64,000 nucleotides of DNA from Adiantum capillus-veneris (taxonomy: Eukaryota; Streptophyta; Polypodiopsida; Polypodiales; Pteridaceae), in assembly GCA_014529385.2 (NCBI GenBank), contig CM043962.1:42343598-42407597 (forward strand), in the 5' to 3' direction. Under the pieces are notes generated by a model. It was not told where the DNA came from. It saw only the letters and a program-made list of their open reading frames with translations, and did not search any database. A program made the position numbers and the translations under genes. This document shows, in pieces, positions 1 to 11,082 of the stretch (positions within the stretch are counted from its first letter, which is position 1; every line of letters begins with the position of its first letter).

Positions 1-901
1 TTATGATGGAGGCTCTTAAAGCCTTCCATGTCTTTGGAGCTTTTCTTTGGGCTTGTAGGCTATCCCACCATTGTCGAGCGGAACTTTGGTAATGCATAGA
101 TACTTGACGCAGTTTAGAGGACTCTGTGAAGCCCTCATCACCAAAGGCCGCATCAAGTTGTTGGATGAAGGCCAAGACCTTGTCCATAGCACCAAAGGTG
201 CCAGCATAGGCAAGGAAAGTGGTGTTCTTCCCTCCCTCTTTGAACTTCTTTAGCTTCTTGGACCTTCTCCATACCGGATAGAACTTGCGATGGCCTTTCC
301 TCTGGGGCTCTTTGAGAGAAGAGCCGCTACCTTCATTGGAATATGAGGAAGTTGATGAAGATGGAGAAGAGGGTGACCTCTTTCTCTCCTTTTTCTTTAT
401 TTGGTACCTCTCTTCCCTTTTGTGATAACGAGGAGGAGGACTTTGCAGTGATCTTTCCCCCTTGGGGGAAGTTGAAGATCGTTGAGGCTGCCGTCTTCTT
501 GGAGCCATATCTTTGGAAGTATTGGAAGACTCACTTCCTTCTCCTCCTCTTGGTGAAGGCTCTAAAGTAGAGACTTTGTCTTTTTTCTTGGATGGAGGTA
601 AGCCCGCTAGTAAACATTTAAGCGCTTCGTATGGGTTCTCCTCTTCTCTCACCGTAGAGAGCCCTCTCTTGGAAATCTCATGAAGAGACTTCTCAGGTGC
701 TCTCTCTTTTGGGGGAGTTTGGAGAATCCCATAACTATGAAGTTGTTGGAAAACTTCGCCTTGTAGGAATGGGTTTGCCATAGCTTGTTGCAGCTTAGAA
801 ACAAGACATTCGATAAGCATGGGAGCATCATCATTAGCACTTTCATGTGCAAAATCAAAGCTATCAATGTTCATTCTACTCTCTTGATTATTGTCAGCCA
901 T
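1..901 (-). CDS. Chromovirus A Gag, 5' part, open at the left window edge
   Basis: The minus strand is open from an ATG at 899-901 to the window edge, about 300 codons with no stop, so the gene is cut by the edge rather than broken. It begins MADNNQESRMNIDSFDF, the same start as the Gag of chromovirus B at 21754, and keeps the same order: a short N-terminal domain, a serine/arginine-rich stretch (about residues 100-200), then the capsid-like region with ARQWW. Gag would form the cytoplasmic particle that packages the element RNA. The neighbours to the right (leader, primer site, LTR) fit a 5' end read leftwards. Family assignment is secure by comparison within the window; activity is unknown because pol lies outside. 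Confidence 0.85.
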   Translation of the reverse strand, partial: MADNNQESRMNIDSFDFAHESANDDAPMLIECLVSKLQQAMANPFLQGEVFQQLHSYGILQTPPKERAPEKSLHEISKRGLSTVREEENPYEALKCLLAGLPPSKKKDKVSTLEPSPRGGEGSESSNTSKDMAPRRRQPQRSSTSPKGERSLQSPPPRYHKREERYQIKKKERKRSPSSPSSSTSSYSNEGSGSSLKEPQRKGHRKFYPVWRRSKKLKKFKEGGKNTTFLAYAGTFGAMDKVLAFIQQLDAAFGDEGFTESSKLRQVSMHYQSSARQWWDSLQAQRKAPKTWKALRASII

Positions 902-1302
902 GTTAACAAAATTTATGTTTATACTTAGTGTATGCTTTGGCAATACAAAACCTTAGTTGCCACTCCTCTTAGCCTTTGAAAATCGGCTCTTAAGTATCTA
1001 CACCCACGGCTCAAAGTGGTTAATTATAGAGAGTAGAGGAGTAGGTCTAACATAGTAGAGTTGCCAAGGGCTAGCTCCTTTCGGACTTCTTATGGCTCAA
1101 TAATGGTAAAGCCGTAGGCAAGTCTAAAAAGACTCCATTATTAAGTCCAAAGCTCCTGAGGTGTGCACCATCCCCCACATAGTGGGCTTAACAAAACCGA
1201 TATTAGATCCCAGTTCCACTTACCCTATTATAATTAACAACATCAACCATTTATAGGCTACTTAAGGACCCCTCTTCTTAAGCAAGAAAAGAGAAACCAA
1301 AT
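902..1302 (-). other. Chromovirus A untranslated leader
   Basis: Sequence between the primer-binding site and gag, nearly identical to 21352-21753 of chromovirus B in reverse complement. It would hold packaging and dimerisation signals, but none is recognisable by eye. No gene seen. Confidence 0.75.
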
Positions 1303-1314
1303 GCTCTGATACCA
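1303..1314 (-). other. Primer-binding site, initiator-Met tRNA type (chromovirus A)
   Basis: The minus strand reads TGGTATCAGAGC, the standard complement to the 3' end of plant initiator methionine tRNA. It directly follows the LTR, which fixes the LTR end and the element orientation. Confidence 0.9.
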
Positions 1315-1315
1315 A

Positions 1316-3163
1316 TGTAATGGGAATGGCCTATGAACTTAGAGAATAGCGGAATTAAGAGAATTAGAGTGAGAAATTTTGAGAGCATAGAGGGTGAACT
1401 TAATTGGTAGTAGCAACTCTATCATAACACTTAATTAACTAGGCATGAACAATACTTTTACAAGAGAGAGAGAGAGAGTGTAGAGAATATGACAACATTT
1501 GAGGACCGGATTTATGTGGAGCCGGTCCCCCCTCCAAAAGGCATTTGTATTATAGATTCTCTCATTAAGAGAGACTTGGTACAATACAATCTTTGTGTTC
1601 CTTGAGACCTCCTTGGCAATATGAAGATGAAAGGTTCACACACCAAGCTTTTGTATAATTTCAACAATCAATCTTAGCTTGGAAACAATCAAGAATTTGT
1701 GAACATCATTAATCTTTGTGTTCCCTAAATCATTTGAGTGCATGAAGATGTATACTTTTTATGCATCAACTTGTGCTTAAAGCAATAATTAATCTACCTT
1801 GCAATACAATTAATCTACTTGCATTAAGTAATTAATCTACTTGCAATAAACCATTAGCCTTCTTGCAATAAGCATAACATGCACTTGTAGAAAGCATTAA
1901 CTATCCCAAGCCTCAATCCCAAGACCTCAAACACCTTCGAAGGTGGAGAGAGCTAGCAAGGAATGAGGGTAGGGAAGAGGAAGAAGAAACATTTCATAGG
2001 AGAAAGAAGTAGTTCCTCACTTATCATACTCTTGTTGCTAGCATACATAATAGCATAATAATGAAGAAGGAGGAGATGGCAAGCTTAAGCATTGAAGCAT
2101 AGCTCTTGGTTGGATTTGCATTCCATAGCCAAGAGAATTGGTGTAGGCTCTCAACTTCTCAAGGAGCTTGGAGAAGGAGATGGAGCTATTGCACTTTGCA
2201 TAGCACACAATGAGAGTGTTTGTGAGTGTGTGTGGGTGAGTATACCCCCTAAGCACCCCCCTAGCTTGCTTGGGTCGACCCCCCCTTGTAGCTCATGCTT
2301 GAAGCTCATTGGACCCCTCCAGGCCTAGCCAATCACAAGCAGGAGCCATTACAAGCAACATGGGTAGCCTTAAGACAAGTGTCCCCCTTCCCCCTTTGAG
2401 AGAGAGGACTTGATAAATGCAAAATCAATTAATTAAATATCCTAAATTATCATTGGACCCCTTGGGTGTCCAACCAATAGGCTTCAGGCACACCATGAGG
2501 GCAACATGGGGAGGAACTTGACAAGTGTCCTTGCTGCCTCTTCAAGCTGGGGCTTCCCTTGTGTGTGTGTGTGTGTGTGTGTTCTCTCTCATCCCCCCCC
2601 TTGTAGGCTCGCCCCCCTCCTTGTAGGGATATTTTTGACTTTGGATGAGCAAGCCCCTTAGTCATCAAGCATGACAAAGCACTTGAACTAGGGGGTGTTC
2701 CCACAAGCATCTCAGGCAAGCATCTCAAGCACCTTAATCATGTAGCAAGTCAAGCACCTCAAGCATGGAGCCAGTCAAGCACCTCAAGCATCTTAATCAA
2801 GCACCTCAAGCATGTCAAGCACCTTAAGCACGACAAGCACCTTAAGCAAGACAAGCACCTCAAGCTTAGGCCGGGTTCCCACCTCAAGCTCAGCCCTAGC
2901 TTGCCTAAGGTCAAAGGACTTTTACACACATTATTGGAGGTCTTCAATGAAGCTAACCCTAAGGTCTTATGCTCCATTGGTTAGCCTTGCTCTTTGATAG
3001 ACCATCTCTCATTTGGGCCCCTTAACCATTGGCCCCGTGTTGAGATAGATCTATAAGCACATGTCTATATCTTAACCCTTGTTCCCGTGTATTCTCCCAC
3101 ATTAAGTGATCAGTTTAATATGAGAAAATCATTTGGGTTGGATAGATATTAATTTTTATGACA
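1316..3163 (-). repeat. 5' LTR of chromovirus A
   Basis: On the minus strand it starts TGTCATAAAA at 3163 and ends CATTACA beside the primer site. It is related along its length to the B LTRs (19708-21338 and 26905-28436) but about 200 bp longer and clearly diverged. It contains a GT run (about 2563-2582), a GA run (about 1463-1480) and a CTTGAGGTG-type minisatellite. Its start interrupts the zinc knuckle of the copia Gag at 3164, which shows it inserted into that element. Confidence 0.85.
2710..2875 (-). repeat. Minisatellite inside LTR A
   Basis: About eight imperfect copies of a roughly 20-bp unit with core CAAGCACCTCAAGCAT (plus strand). The same unit occurs at the equivalent place in both B LTRs with different copy number. 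Confidence 0.8.
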
Positions 3164-3896
3164 CATGCCTTTTTTTATGGCAGTGATAGCACTCGACATT
3201 ATGCATCAAACCCCGAGACTTACTCCGTGAGCCCCCACGTTCCTTGCTTTTAGCACGACTTTGAGTGCGATCCCTCTGTCTATCACTATCAGCATACCCA
3301 TCACCATCCTTCTTGCCTTCGAGAGATTTCCTGTGAATGTCCTCGGTAAACAGACTCCCAAGGATGTCATTGTACACTAGACCGGTACCAGGTGCTGAGT
3401 TGCTAATCGCAGTACATTACGTATCCCAAGACGAGGATAAACTGCATAGCGAGAAGATACATTTGATTTCCTCATCGAAGACCAAACCTTGAGTGGTCAA
3501 CTGAGTGAAAATGATATTGAACTCATTAATGTGAGTAGAAATAGTGCCCTCTTCCTTCATATGAAGGTCAAACAGCTTCTTCATCAAGAAAACCTTATTA
3601 GTGGAACTTTTGTTCTCATAACTGGAACATAACTTATCCCATACATCTCTAGCAGTTCTTTCTCCAACTATAGTAAAGTACACAGATTCAGCCAAATGCA
3701 AACGGAGGGTAGATTTGGCGTTAGCATCAAGTTTCTCCCACTCAACATCTGTATACTCGCCCTTTGGGCGCTCCATGATAGGATCTAGCTGGCCTTTTTG
3801 TATAAGAACATCTTGAATCTGCTCTTTCCAGATAGCAAAATTCATCCCATCAAATTTTTGGATATTGTAAATATCCTTTTCACCACTAGATGACAT
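3164..3896 (-). pseudogene. Copia A gag, broken
   Basis: Reading leftwards from ATG at 3894-3896, the product starts MSSSGEKDIYNIQKFDG and has the copia Gag (UBN2-type) pattern, including KFDGMNFAIWKEQ and a helical region rich in K and E. One in-frame TAA at 3417-3419 interrupts it; the same frame continues to a basic, serine/arginine-rich C-terminus and a CCHC zinc knuckle beginning CYHCHKKRH. The knuckle is cut by the LTR of chromovirus A. The remaining copia coding region must lie beyond A, outside the window. Gag would coat the element RNA in the cytoplasm. The copy is dead by nonsense mutation and insertion. Confidence 0.85.
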
Positions 3897-4841
3897 GGCT
3901 GCAAGCTAAAGATAATATGGCAATAAACATTGGTAATTTTGGAAAAAATTCGGTAGAGTTTCCCCAGAAAAACTGACAGAATCTCAATCCAAAACTGTCA
4001 CAAGAGATCAGTAACGCATAAAAAGTAATGCTCTCAGAGCATAAGGCAGACGCATCAACCACTAACTGTGCATAAAAAGTCAAAAGCTAACCCAAGACTG
4101 CCAACACAGCGTCTAATGCACCTAGCCCTCTCTATACATGTCCTATGGCGAGGCCACAAAAAAGGGGTACTCTAGCAACCTTTATCACCGAAAGGATCTC
4201 AACATTCGAGAATCCCCCAGCTCAAGAAAACCTCACGCTATCGACCCTCACAAAAGGTTATGCAGACAAGAAACTAGCCCAGTCTCAGAAAGGGCCTCCG
4301 AACCGAGTCTCAGAAACGGTCGGGACTGCCAGAAACAAGCCAAAGTAGCTCCACAAAAGGTACATATGGTAGTTTCGGCAACTCAACGTACATCCACTGT
4401 CAACATACTGCAAGGTGCAATATACGCGCTCAAACAGGCGCCAAACAAAATATGCAAGCAGTAAACAAATCCTTGCAGGGAGTAAAACCGCTCTCAAAAG
4501 AGCTCAAGCACTATTAAAAGTGCCCAAACAATGCATATCCGCATCAACTACTCCCACTGAAATCGTGCTGATGCAAAACACTGCAACCTGTAAGAAACCT
4601 GGATGTCTTGTATGTATGTAAGAACTTGTGAGGAGATGGATGCCTGAAAAACGGGAGACAATGTCCATGCCGAAAAGTGCTCCTAATCAGCCCATAAACA
4701 CCATCTCAATAGCACACAATAGCCATAAAGCGGCTATATACCATCCCAAAATAGTCTCTGAATAACCTGCACCTGTGTCCTATACCTGTACCTCTATTTG
4801 TAGCAAAAGTGGAGTTGAAAAAATACAACTCCTGAAGCGCA
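3897..4841 (-). other. Copia A leader, left part
   Basis: No gene. The segment 4138-4560, in reverse complement, matches the leader of copia B (18204-19005), with shared blocks such as TCGATAGCGTGAGGTTTTC and CGTTTCTGAGACT. This puts copia A and copia B in one family and identifies the region as the transcribed leader between primer site and gag. It is cut at 4841 by element T1 and resumes at 12679. Confidence 0.75.
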
Positions 4842-5041
4842 TGTTAACCCTCATGGCTCACGGACACCCTATCACCTACGACGGACATTGTATTATTTAC
4901 TTTGGTAGAGTCAGATACCGGGCTTGTCGGTCCAATAGGAAAGGGTAAGAGTGATCTCCGATGAGAGGCGCACTCTAACTAGAACATTCAAGGGATTAGT
5001 TGGCTAAGCATGGGCGCCCAAGTGTGAATGGGGCAAGCTCA

Positions 5042-5048
5042 TATAAAA
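5042..5048 (+). promoter_or_regulatory. LTR TATA box (T1, 5' LTR)
   Basis: TATAAAA, 200 bp into the LTR. The same box is at 12201-12207 and 51142-51148, at the same distance from the LTR start, which supports a role as core promoter. Confidence 0.6.
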
Positions 5049-5139
5049 TTCAATTAAGCCTAAAATTCACTCATTCTCTCATTTGTGCAATTGAAGAGTG
5101 CTCTTGCTCCATCTCCATCTTCTTCTTCTTCGTCTCCTT

Positions 5140-5144
<5 letters not shown>

Positions 5145-5231
<87 letters not shown>
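5145..5231 (+). repeat. (GT)n(GA)n compound microsatellite in the T1 5' LTR
   Basis: About 25 GT units followed by about 18 GA units, starting roughly 100 bp downstream of the TATA box and so probably inside the transcribed region. The long Thr/His and Ser/Leu open frames here are artefacts of the repeat. Confidence 0.95.
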
Positions 5232-5233
<2 letters not shown>

Positions 5234-5469
5234 GAGCATTGCGGCGGCACGACGGCGGCGAGGCGGTTGAGCGCGGCGTAGCGGTGTCTCCCTCTTCTTC
5301 GCGGCGAGGGATCCTCCACAACAACAAGCGTAGAGCGGTGAGTGACACACCAATGCCATCTTTGAGCTTACTAGTTTAGGCTTGTTGTGTGCTTGGAGCC
5401 ATTTGTGGCTCGCACACAGTGTATCGGCAAGTTCCTTGCATTGACACGTGCGACATACGCGCACATTTT

Positions 5470-5487
5470 TGGAGCCATTGCCGGGGA
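5470..5487 (+). other. Primer-binding site of T1, Asp-tRNA type, mutated
   Basis: Reads TGGAGCCATTGCCGGGGA, two changes from the T3 site TGGCGCCGTTGCCGGGGA, which matches the 3' end of plant tRNA-Asp. It lies 4 bp after the LTR. Confidence 0.85.
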
Positions 5488-6206
5488 ATGCCATACACTA
5501 AGCTTGAATGGCACTCTGTGCTTCTTTTGTGGTGCAATTTCAATTGTAGGAAAGGTAGGGAAGGAGGGTGTGTGTGTTGAGAAGAAGGATTTTGTGTTGC
5601 TATTGTGCATTTCTTTGTTAATGAAGTTTTGAAAGGTTACTGTGTTTTCTCTGTGCTAAGGTATTAGTATTAAGGTGGTTAGTTCTGTGTAATGTAAAGT
5701 ACAGTAAGTAGGAAGTAGATCTGTGAGAGCTAATGAAGTGTGTTAGTGTGTAACAGTAGGTGTATTAGTTGTAAGTAGGTAGGTAGAGTGTGTGTGTGCT
5801 CACGTGCAGGCCGCGACGACCTTATCCCAAAAAAAAAAAAAAAAGGTAGGACCGCGATCAAGAACATCTCCCAGAACCAAGCCCAAAAACCCAAGCCGAA
5901 GCTCACGCTCGGGCTCAAGCCTCAGTCGCCCTTTAAAATTACATATTTTAGCTTCACACGTAGCTAAAAATCGACTTTTTTGAGGACCAACGGAGCTTCA
6001 AGTGACCGAACGTTGTGCTGTAAAGCACACTGCGATCCTTCGCGTGATACGCTTGTTTTGAGCTATCACACATTTTAATGAAAAAAACCGATCATTAAAA
6101 AACTTAAAATAACATTAAAAAAAAACCCAGTGAAAACGGACGCCTAAAAAAGTAAGCTGTTAACCTTCGAAGATATTCGTCGACGCTTGTAGGGTGCCAA
6201 AGACAC
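5488..6206 (+). other. T1 untranslated leader
   Basis: No gene. It includes a 17-A run (about 5828-5844) and short A-rich blocks before gag, as in the T3 leader (38277-39301). Confidence 0.7.
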
Positions 6207-9200
6207 ATGCATCTGCACTCTGGTCGTGTGCTAGAGACGGAGCAACTAGAGAGAATTTCGACTTACACGAGTTCTCAATATCCACCTACCTTAGGTTCCA
6301 GGCCCTCGGCGGGGACCCAAGGTAGTACAAACCAAGACCCGAACATAGGGGCTAGTGACTCTTTCTCTGACTACGACGTCATGGAGGGTTTCCTAATGCC
6401 TAATCCCGAAAGCTCAAGCCAAGACATGCATGTCATGGGCCCGCGGTCTCGGCCGAGCGTGCTTAGCCGCTTGAAGGAAACCTTTAGTAGAGCCACTCGC
6501 TCCGAACATGGAGTTAATGATGTAAATGAGGGGGGTGGGGAAGTAAATTCTCCATTCATGACCAACGTAGACCCTATACCCTTAGAGAATGTGCATGTGA
6601 ATACTTCATTCACTGCACCTCTTGACTCTTCAAAGCTGATTCCCTTCGAGGTCATATTACCTGATGGTAGAAGCCTTGCCGAAGTGCAAGAGGTTGAGCG
6701 ATATATCATTGCAGCAAGGGAAAAGGAAGTCAAGAGTTTACGCAAGGCAGAGCAATGAAGAGAGTTAAAAGCGAAAGCCCCTATGTCAATATCCTTGCTA
6801 GGAGAGCAATCGAGTGCTCCTGACTTAGCAACCGCTAAGGGCCAACCCCTAGAAAGCAACATTGCATCTAGCTCAAAGGACACCCCTAACACCTCAATCC
6901 TAGATGGAGCATTCTTAAATGAGAACTGGGAGTACGAACTACAAACGGAAACTTTAACTGACCTATACACAGGTCACACCTATCACGTGGGTTGGCTAGA
7001 TGTCCTACAATCCACAATGGGTGCTACTAGTGTGGAGGATCAACAACAAAGAGTTTGTGAGGTCATCCATAGGGTGATTGAGTTAGAGAGACAGAACAAG
7101 GGGATCCACATGCCTTCAACGGGTCTCATGAGATTCTTGGATACAGGGAAGGCTAAACAACCGAACTTATCGCAAATGGAGACTCCCTCGGTAAGTGCGA
7201 TGGATCCTCCATATGTTGTTTTGCCAGGGGTCTCAGTGCAATCTGAGCCCACAAGTGATAGCTTTACCTTTCCAAGTCTAGCTCATCTTTCTCTTGATGA
7301 CACCACGACTACCATGCCTACTCAAATGATGGACATGCCAAGAAACACGCCATGGACCTCATTTGTTAGTAAAGCACCGCTACATGGTAGCTCAATGCCT
7401 GCAACAATACCTATAAATGTGTACCAATCCTATGCACCTATGGGTCCTCGTACTCATGTAGTCCCTACCCGTCCCATTGTTTCAACAACCTATGCTCCAC
7501 AACCACAACACCCAAGTTCTTATTTCCATGCATGTCACAGTTAACGTCTACTATGCCTAGGGCCACATATATGAACTATGGACCACCACATGGCACAACA
7601 TCGTACCCAACGTGGAACCCAAGGGCTTCCTATGCGCCAAGACCAATGCCAATACCTACTCCACTTGTAATCTCTGGAGCACCTCCACCCACAGTTCCTG
7701 CTCACTTAGGTGACTTGGCAACATTTGCTCAAGCTATCGGTCGATCTATTGCTGAGAATATGCGTAACATGCCTGATAGAGAGCCTAGTAGTAAGGCAGT
7801 ACAAATAGCCAAGCTCACACAAAAATTTAGTGGAGACGGGTATGTGAGAAAGCATGTCGAAGTGTTTGAACAAATATGCGATTATTTAGGAGAACAAAAT
7901 GACCTGCATAAGAGTAATGCTTTAACCCTAACCTTAAGTGGAAGGCAGGAGATTGGTATAGAACCCTAAGGGTGGAAGAAAAAACGATTTACCCTACTCT
8001 TAGGAGACTGTTCTGAAAAGAATACATATGAGAGGGAGTGCTTTGGGGTGTAGCCTCTCAGCTCGAGAAAGCCCAACGAGAGGAATGCGAGTCGATGAGA
8101 GACTTTATTAGTCACTTGAAGCATTTGAATTCTTATTGTAATCCAAATGAGCGCTTCAACAATAACCAATTGCTTGATAGATTTGTTAGGGGGTTACGAC
8201 ATGAGGATATCTACAATGGCCTAGTCATCAGAGGTATCAGCACTTGGGAAGCAGTCACCACTAATGAGATCCAATTGGAGGATAAGTTAATGATTCAAGG
8301 AGAAAGAGTGTCTGTTGAGCCTAAATCTATTAGCTTGCAAGCATCAGGGCATCAACTAATGACCCTAAAGCCTATTGCTAAGGATCCAAAGATATTTGAG
8401 ATGACTTTAGCATATCTCACCAAGGCTATTCAAGAGAGTCTTAGAGACAATCGTGCTCCGCAAAACAATCATATGTATGCAAGAAGGGACCAACAATGGT
8501 GCTCAATATGCTATGGACCGCATAGTACCAGTGAAAGCCGTACTTTTAGAGTAAAATTCAATGGGAATTGCAATGCCTGTGGAAGGTATGTTCATCAAGC
8601 TACGGATTGCACAATATTTAAGTGCGCGATGGCCAATATACCAACCTTAGCATGGACAGACACAGCTTGAGTGCCTGCATTGATGCCGGCCCCACCTCTT
8701 GAACAAACAACACAACACATGGTCCCTAGGGCCCAAAATGTTGTTCAAACAACACCCTTACTACCTCCAATGCTAGGACCGCAACCACCACATCCGAGAA
8801 TCACTTCTGTGAATCAAGTGGGTTGTGAGTCATCTATTTCTTTTTTGGAAGGCTGTGAGGAAGATATAGATCCTAATATCGCCTATGGGATGGATGTGCT
8901 TGAAGAAAGTCCACAATACTACATGGAGGACTATTGGGGACAAGTCAACCCTGTCTATCAAGTAGCTGCTCTTACGGCAAGAGGCCAAAATATCAATTAC
9001 ACCGCTAAGAGACCACCTCTTCAATGCTATGAGTGTGGAGCCCCACATCGTGTAGCCGAGTGTCCTATTAGGCTACAAAAGAACGCCACACTAATGCAAA
9101 CCAATCAAGCGAGCACATCTACAATGCCGATACTCATGTGTAATCGATGTGGCATAGATCATTTGATTGCCCAATGTCCAAATAATCCAAATGCACCGAA

Positions 9201-10145
9201 GATCACGCCATTAAACTTGAAGTTACCAAGGAGACATCAGAAAGTACACCTGTGGTACTAGTAAACGTACTCACACGATCAATGCTCCAAAAACAAAATT
9301 ATATTCTTGAGGAAAGAGACACGGAATCAATTGCCCAATCTCAGAAAAAGAAGAAAACAGGAAGAAAGAGATTGCAGAAAGCAACAAAGTCAGACCCCAA
9401 TTCAAAGACCAACATAGGGATTGGTGACGACCCCGTATATATGAACGACACTGAAGAGGATTCTAATTTAGGTGAAACCATGGAGACCAAAATGACCACT
9501 AAGATAGAAACCAACAAGGAAGATCTTTATAAGCCACAATGGCCAGGATCCAAGAAGAAGATAGGAACTTATCCAAACCCTACAGAGGAGATTGAGCGAG
9601 TCAAGTAATTAAGAAGTTTGGTAGAAGGTACCCAGAGGGATCTAGAACCAGCACCTAGGCAGATCCAGATTACAAACAGTGTGTTCCCTATGCAACAACA
9701 ACCTCACCAAGTCCATAGACCCTTAGCCATACCTAGTGTCATCCAAGAAGAAAGTGACTTAAAGTCATGGGAAAGTGGGCGTACTCACTTCTTGATGGAA
9801 AGAATGTTTACAGAGGGACTACCTGATCCTATCGAAGAAATGGAGATCCCATCTTTCCCACATCAAGGGACTGAAGTCCAAAAGGTGCCGTTAAACATTG
9901 CCAAATTGATGGATTTCATGTCTTCAGAAGTTAGAACCACCATCATGTCCAAACTATATAAAGACCCTCAACTAGTCTCAGCTCTTCGAGCCTTCCTCAA
10001 TGGAGAACTGAAGTTTGGGCTACCACAATTTGCCAAGATGGAGGGAGCTGGGGAGATGCCAATAGAGGAGGAACACTTAGAACCACAACCCAACCTAGAT
10101 GAGAACCTTGTTATAGAAGTACCTGTTAACAAGTTGGGACAATAG
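6207..10145 (+). pseudogene. T1 gag, broken
   Basis: It starts at ATG 6207 (product begins MHLHSGRVLE), aligning with the T3 start at 39302. The product follows T3 Gag: an acidic N-terminal region, a proline-rich stretch, a retrotransposon Gag domain (7532-8330), zinc knuckles (8501-9180) and a charged region with VYMND. Visible lesions are TGA at 6756-6758, frameshifts near 7530 and 7945, two TGA codons near 8011 and 8026, TGA at 8668-8670, a frameshift near 9220, TAA at 9606-9608 and TAG at 10143-10145. In the first knuckle the last Cys is Ser. The product would be a particle-forming RNA-binding polyprotein, but this copy cannot make it. Confidence 0.85.
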
Positions 10146-10780
10146 TTTGAGGGAGACCAATCCAATGCAACAATACCAATCACTACCAAGGGATAAACTG
10201 TGAAGGGAATCCTTGATGGTGGCGCTGGGATTAGCATTGTGACTAAAAATTGCTGGGAAACTATGTGAAGACCTCACCTTGTGACCACAACCATTGTAGT
10301 GAAGATGGCCAATGGGTCTATTTTTAAACCTATTGGGATGCTAGAAGATCTCAAGATCAAGGTCTTTGGACATAAAATAAGGATTACCTTCATTGTTATG
10401 GATTTCTCCAAGCACACTATGGCATTGGAGATGATCTTAGGACGTCCTTTCATGAGGTAGGCAAAAATGGTGCATGACTGGTCTAAAAACCATGTCTACT
10501 TGCAGTTCCAAGATTCTGTCATTCGAGTGGATCTTGTGACTGGTCGAGCACATCCCCTAGGAAACAGGTTTGTAATTGATCATAGATCTGACACCACAGT
10601 TCAGTCGGCCCCATTGCAGTATTGTTACACGTGTAAAGCGAAGATTGATGTTGGGGAAGATTCTCCTTATATGGATGTACTACCTGGGATCACTGAGTCG
10701 GACAATGTGGATTGGGTCCACCTAGCAGCAACCATAAACACTTGGGGAAATAGGGGGACGACCTGAGTAACACCTGAGGG
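10146..10780 (+). pseudogene. T1 PR1, retropepsin-like domain, broken
   Basis: It continues the gag frame. The active-site loop reads LDGGAG (Asp codon 10214-10216), with Gly in place of the usual Thr or Ser after the catalytic Asp; the later family signature ILGRPFM is present. Stops occur at about 10195, 10266, 10457 and 10764. The domain would cut the Gag-Pol polyprotein. It matches T3 PR1 (43341-43880) closely. Confidence 0.85.
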
Positions 10781-11082
10781 AGATGAAATGCCCGTACCCT
10801 TAAATATGCTACAAGCAATGCATATAGCTTCCGAAAAGAGTGATTCTCATATAACAAAGAAAATATACAAGTGGGTCCCTAAATCTTCTTTAGTGACTAG
10901 AGCTGATGCTAAAAAACAAAAACCATGTAAGAAACATCCCACTTGCTCCAAGAAACATAAGGAATCGTGGCGGTGGATCCCTAAATGATTATTGGAAGCC
11001 CAAGGCTACTATCAAGGAAATGATCAAATCTGGGTGCCAAAACGTAGGTTGTGTTCTTTACCATGGGAAATGCCTTACTATT
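10781..11082 (+). pseudogene. T1 PR1 linker fused to a piece of the C-terminal tail
   Basis: After MHIAS (about 10830) the frame jumps to sequence matching the far C-terminal tail of T3 (about 48247-48440), with W-x-P motifs at YKWVPK, WRWIPK and IWVPKR, and then to the 3' untranslated region. The join removes RT, RNase H, integrase and PR2 in one step relative to T3. A TGA at 10986-10988 interrupts it. Confidence 0.75.

Larger units (their letters stand above)
4842..5465 (+). repeat. 5' LTR of T1
   Basis: Runs from TGTTAACCCTC to GCGCACA, 624 bp, just upstream of the primer site. It matches 12001-12678 and 50943-51563 throughout, differing mainly by point changes and by the length of the internal GT/GA repeat. 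Confidence 0.9.

Noticed and set aside
5060-5494. Long open frames coding Ser-Leu, Thr-His, Cys-Val or Arg-Glu repeats, here and at 12219-12608, 37861-38215 and 51154-51514
   Set aside because: They are translations of the GT/GA microsatellite in T LTRs and exist in several frames on both strands at once.
6371-6970. 199-codon minus-strand frame opposite T1 gag
   Set aside because: It is a shadow of gag; the sense strand matches T3 Gag and the antisense product has no motif.
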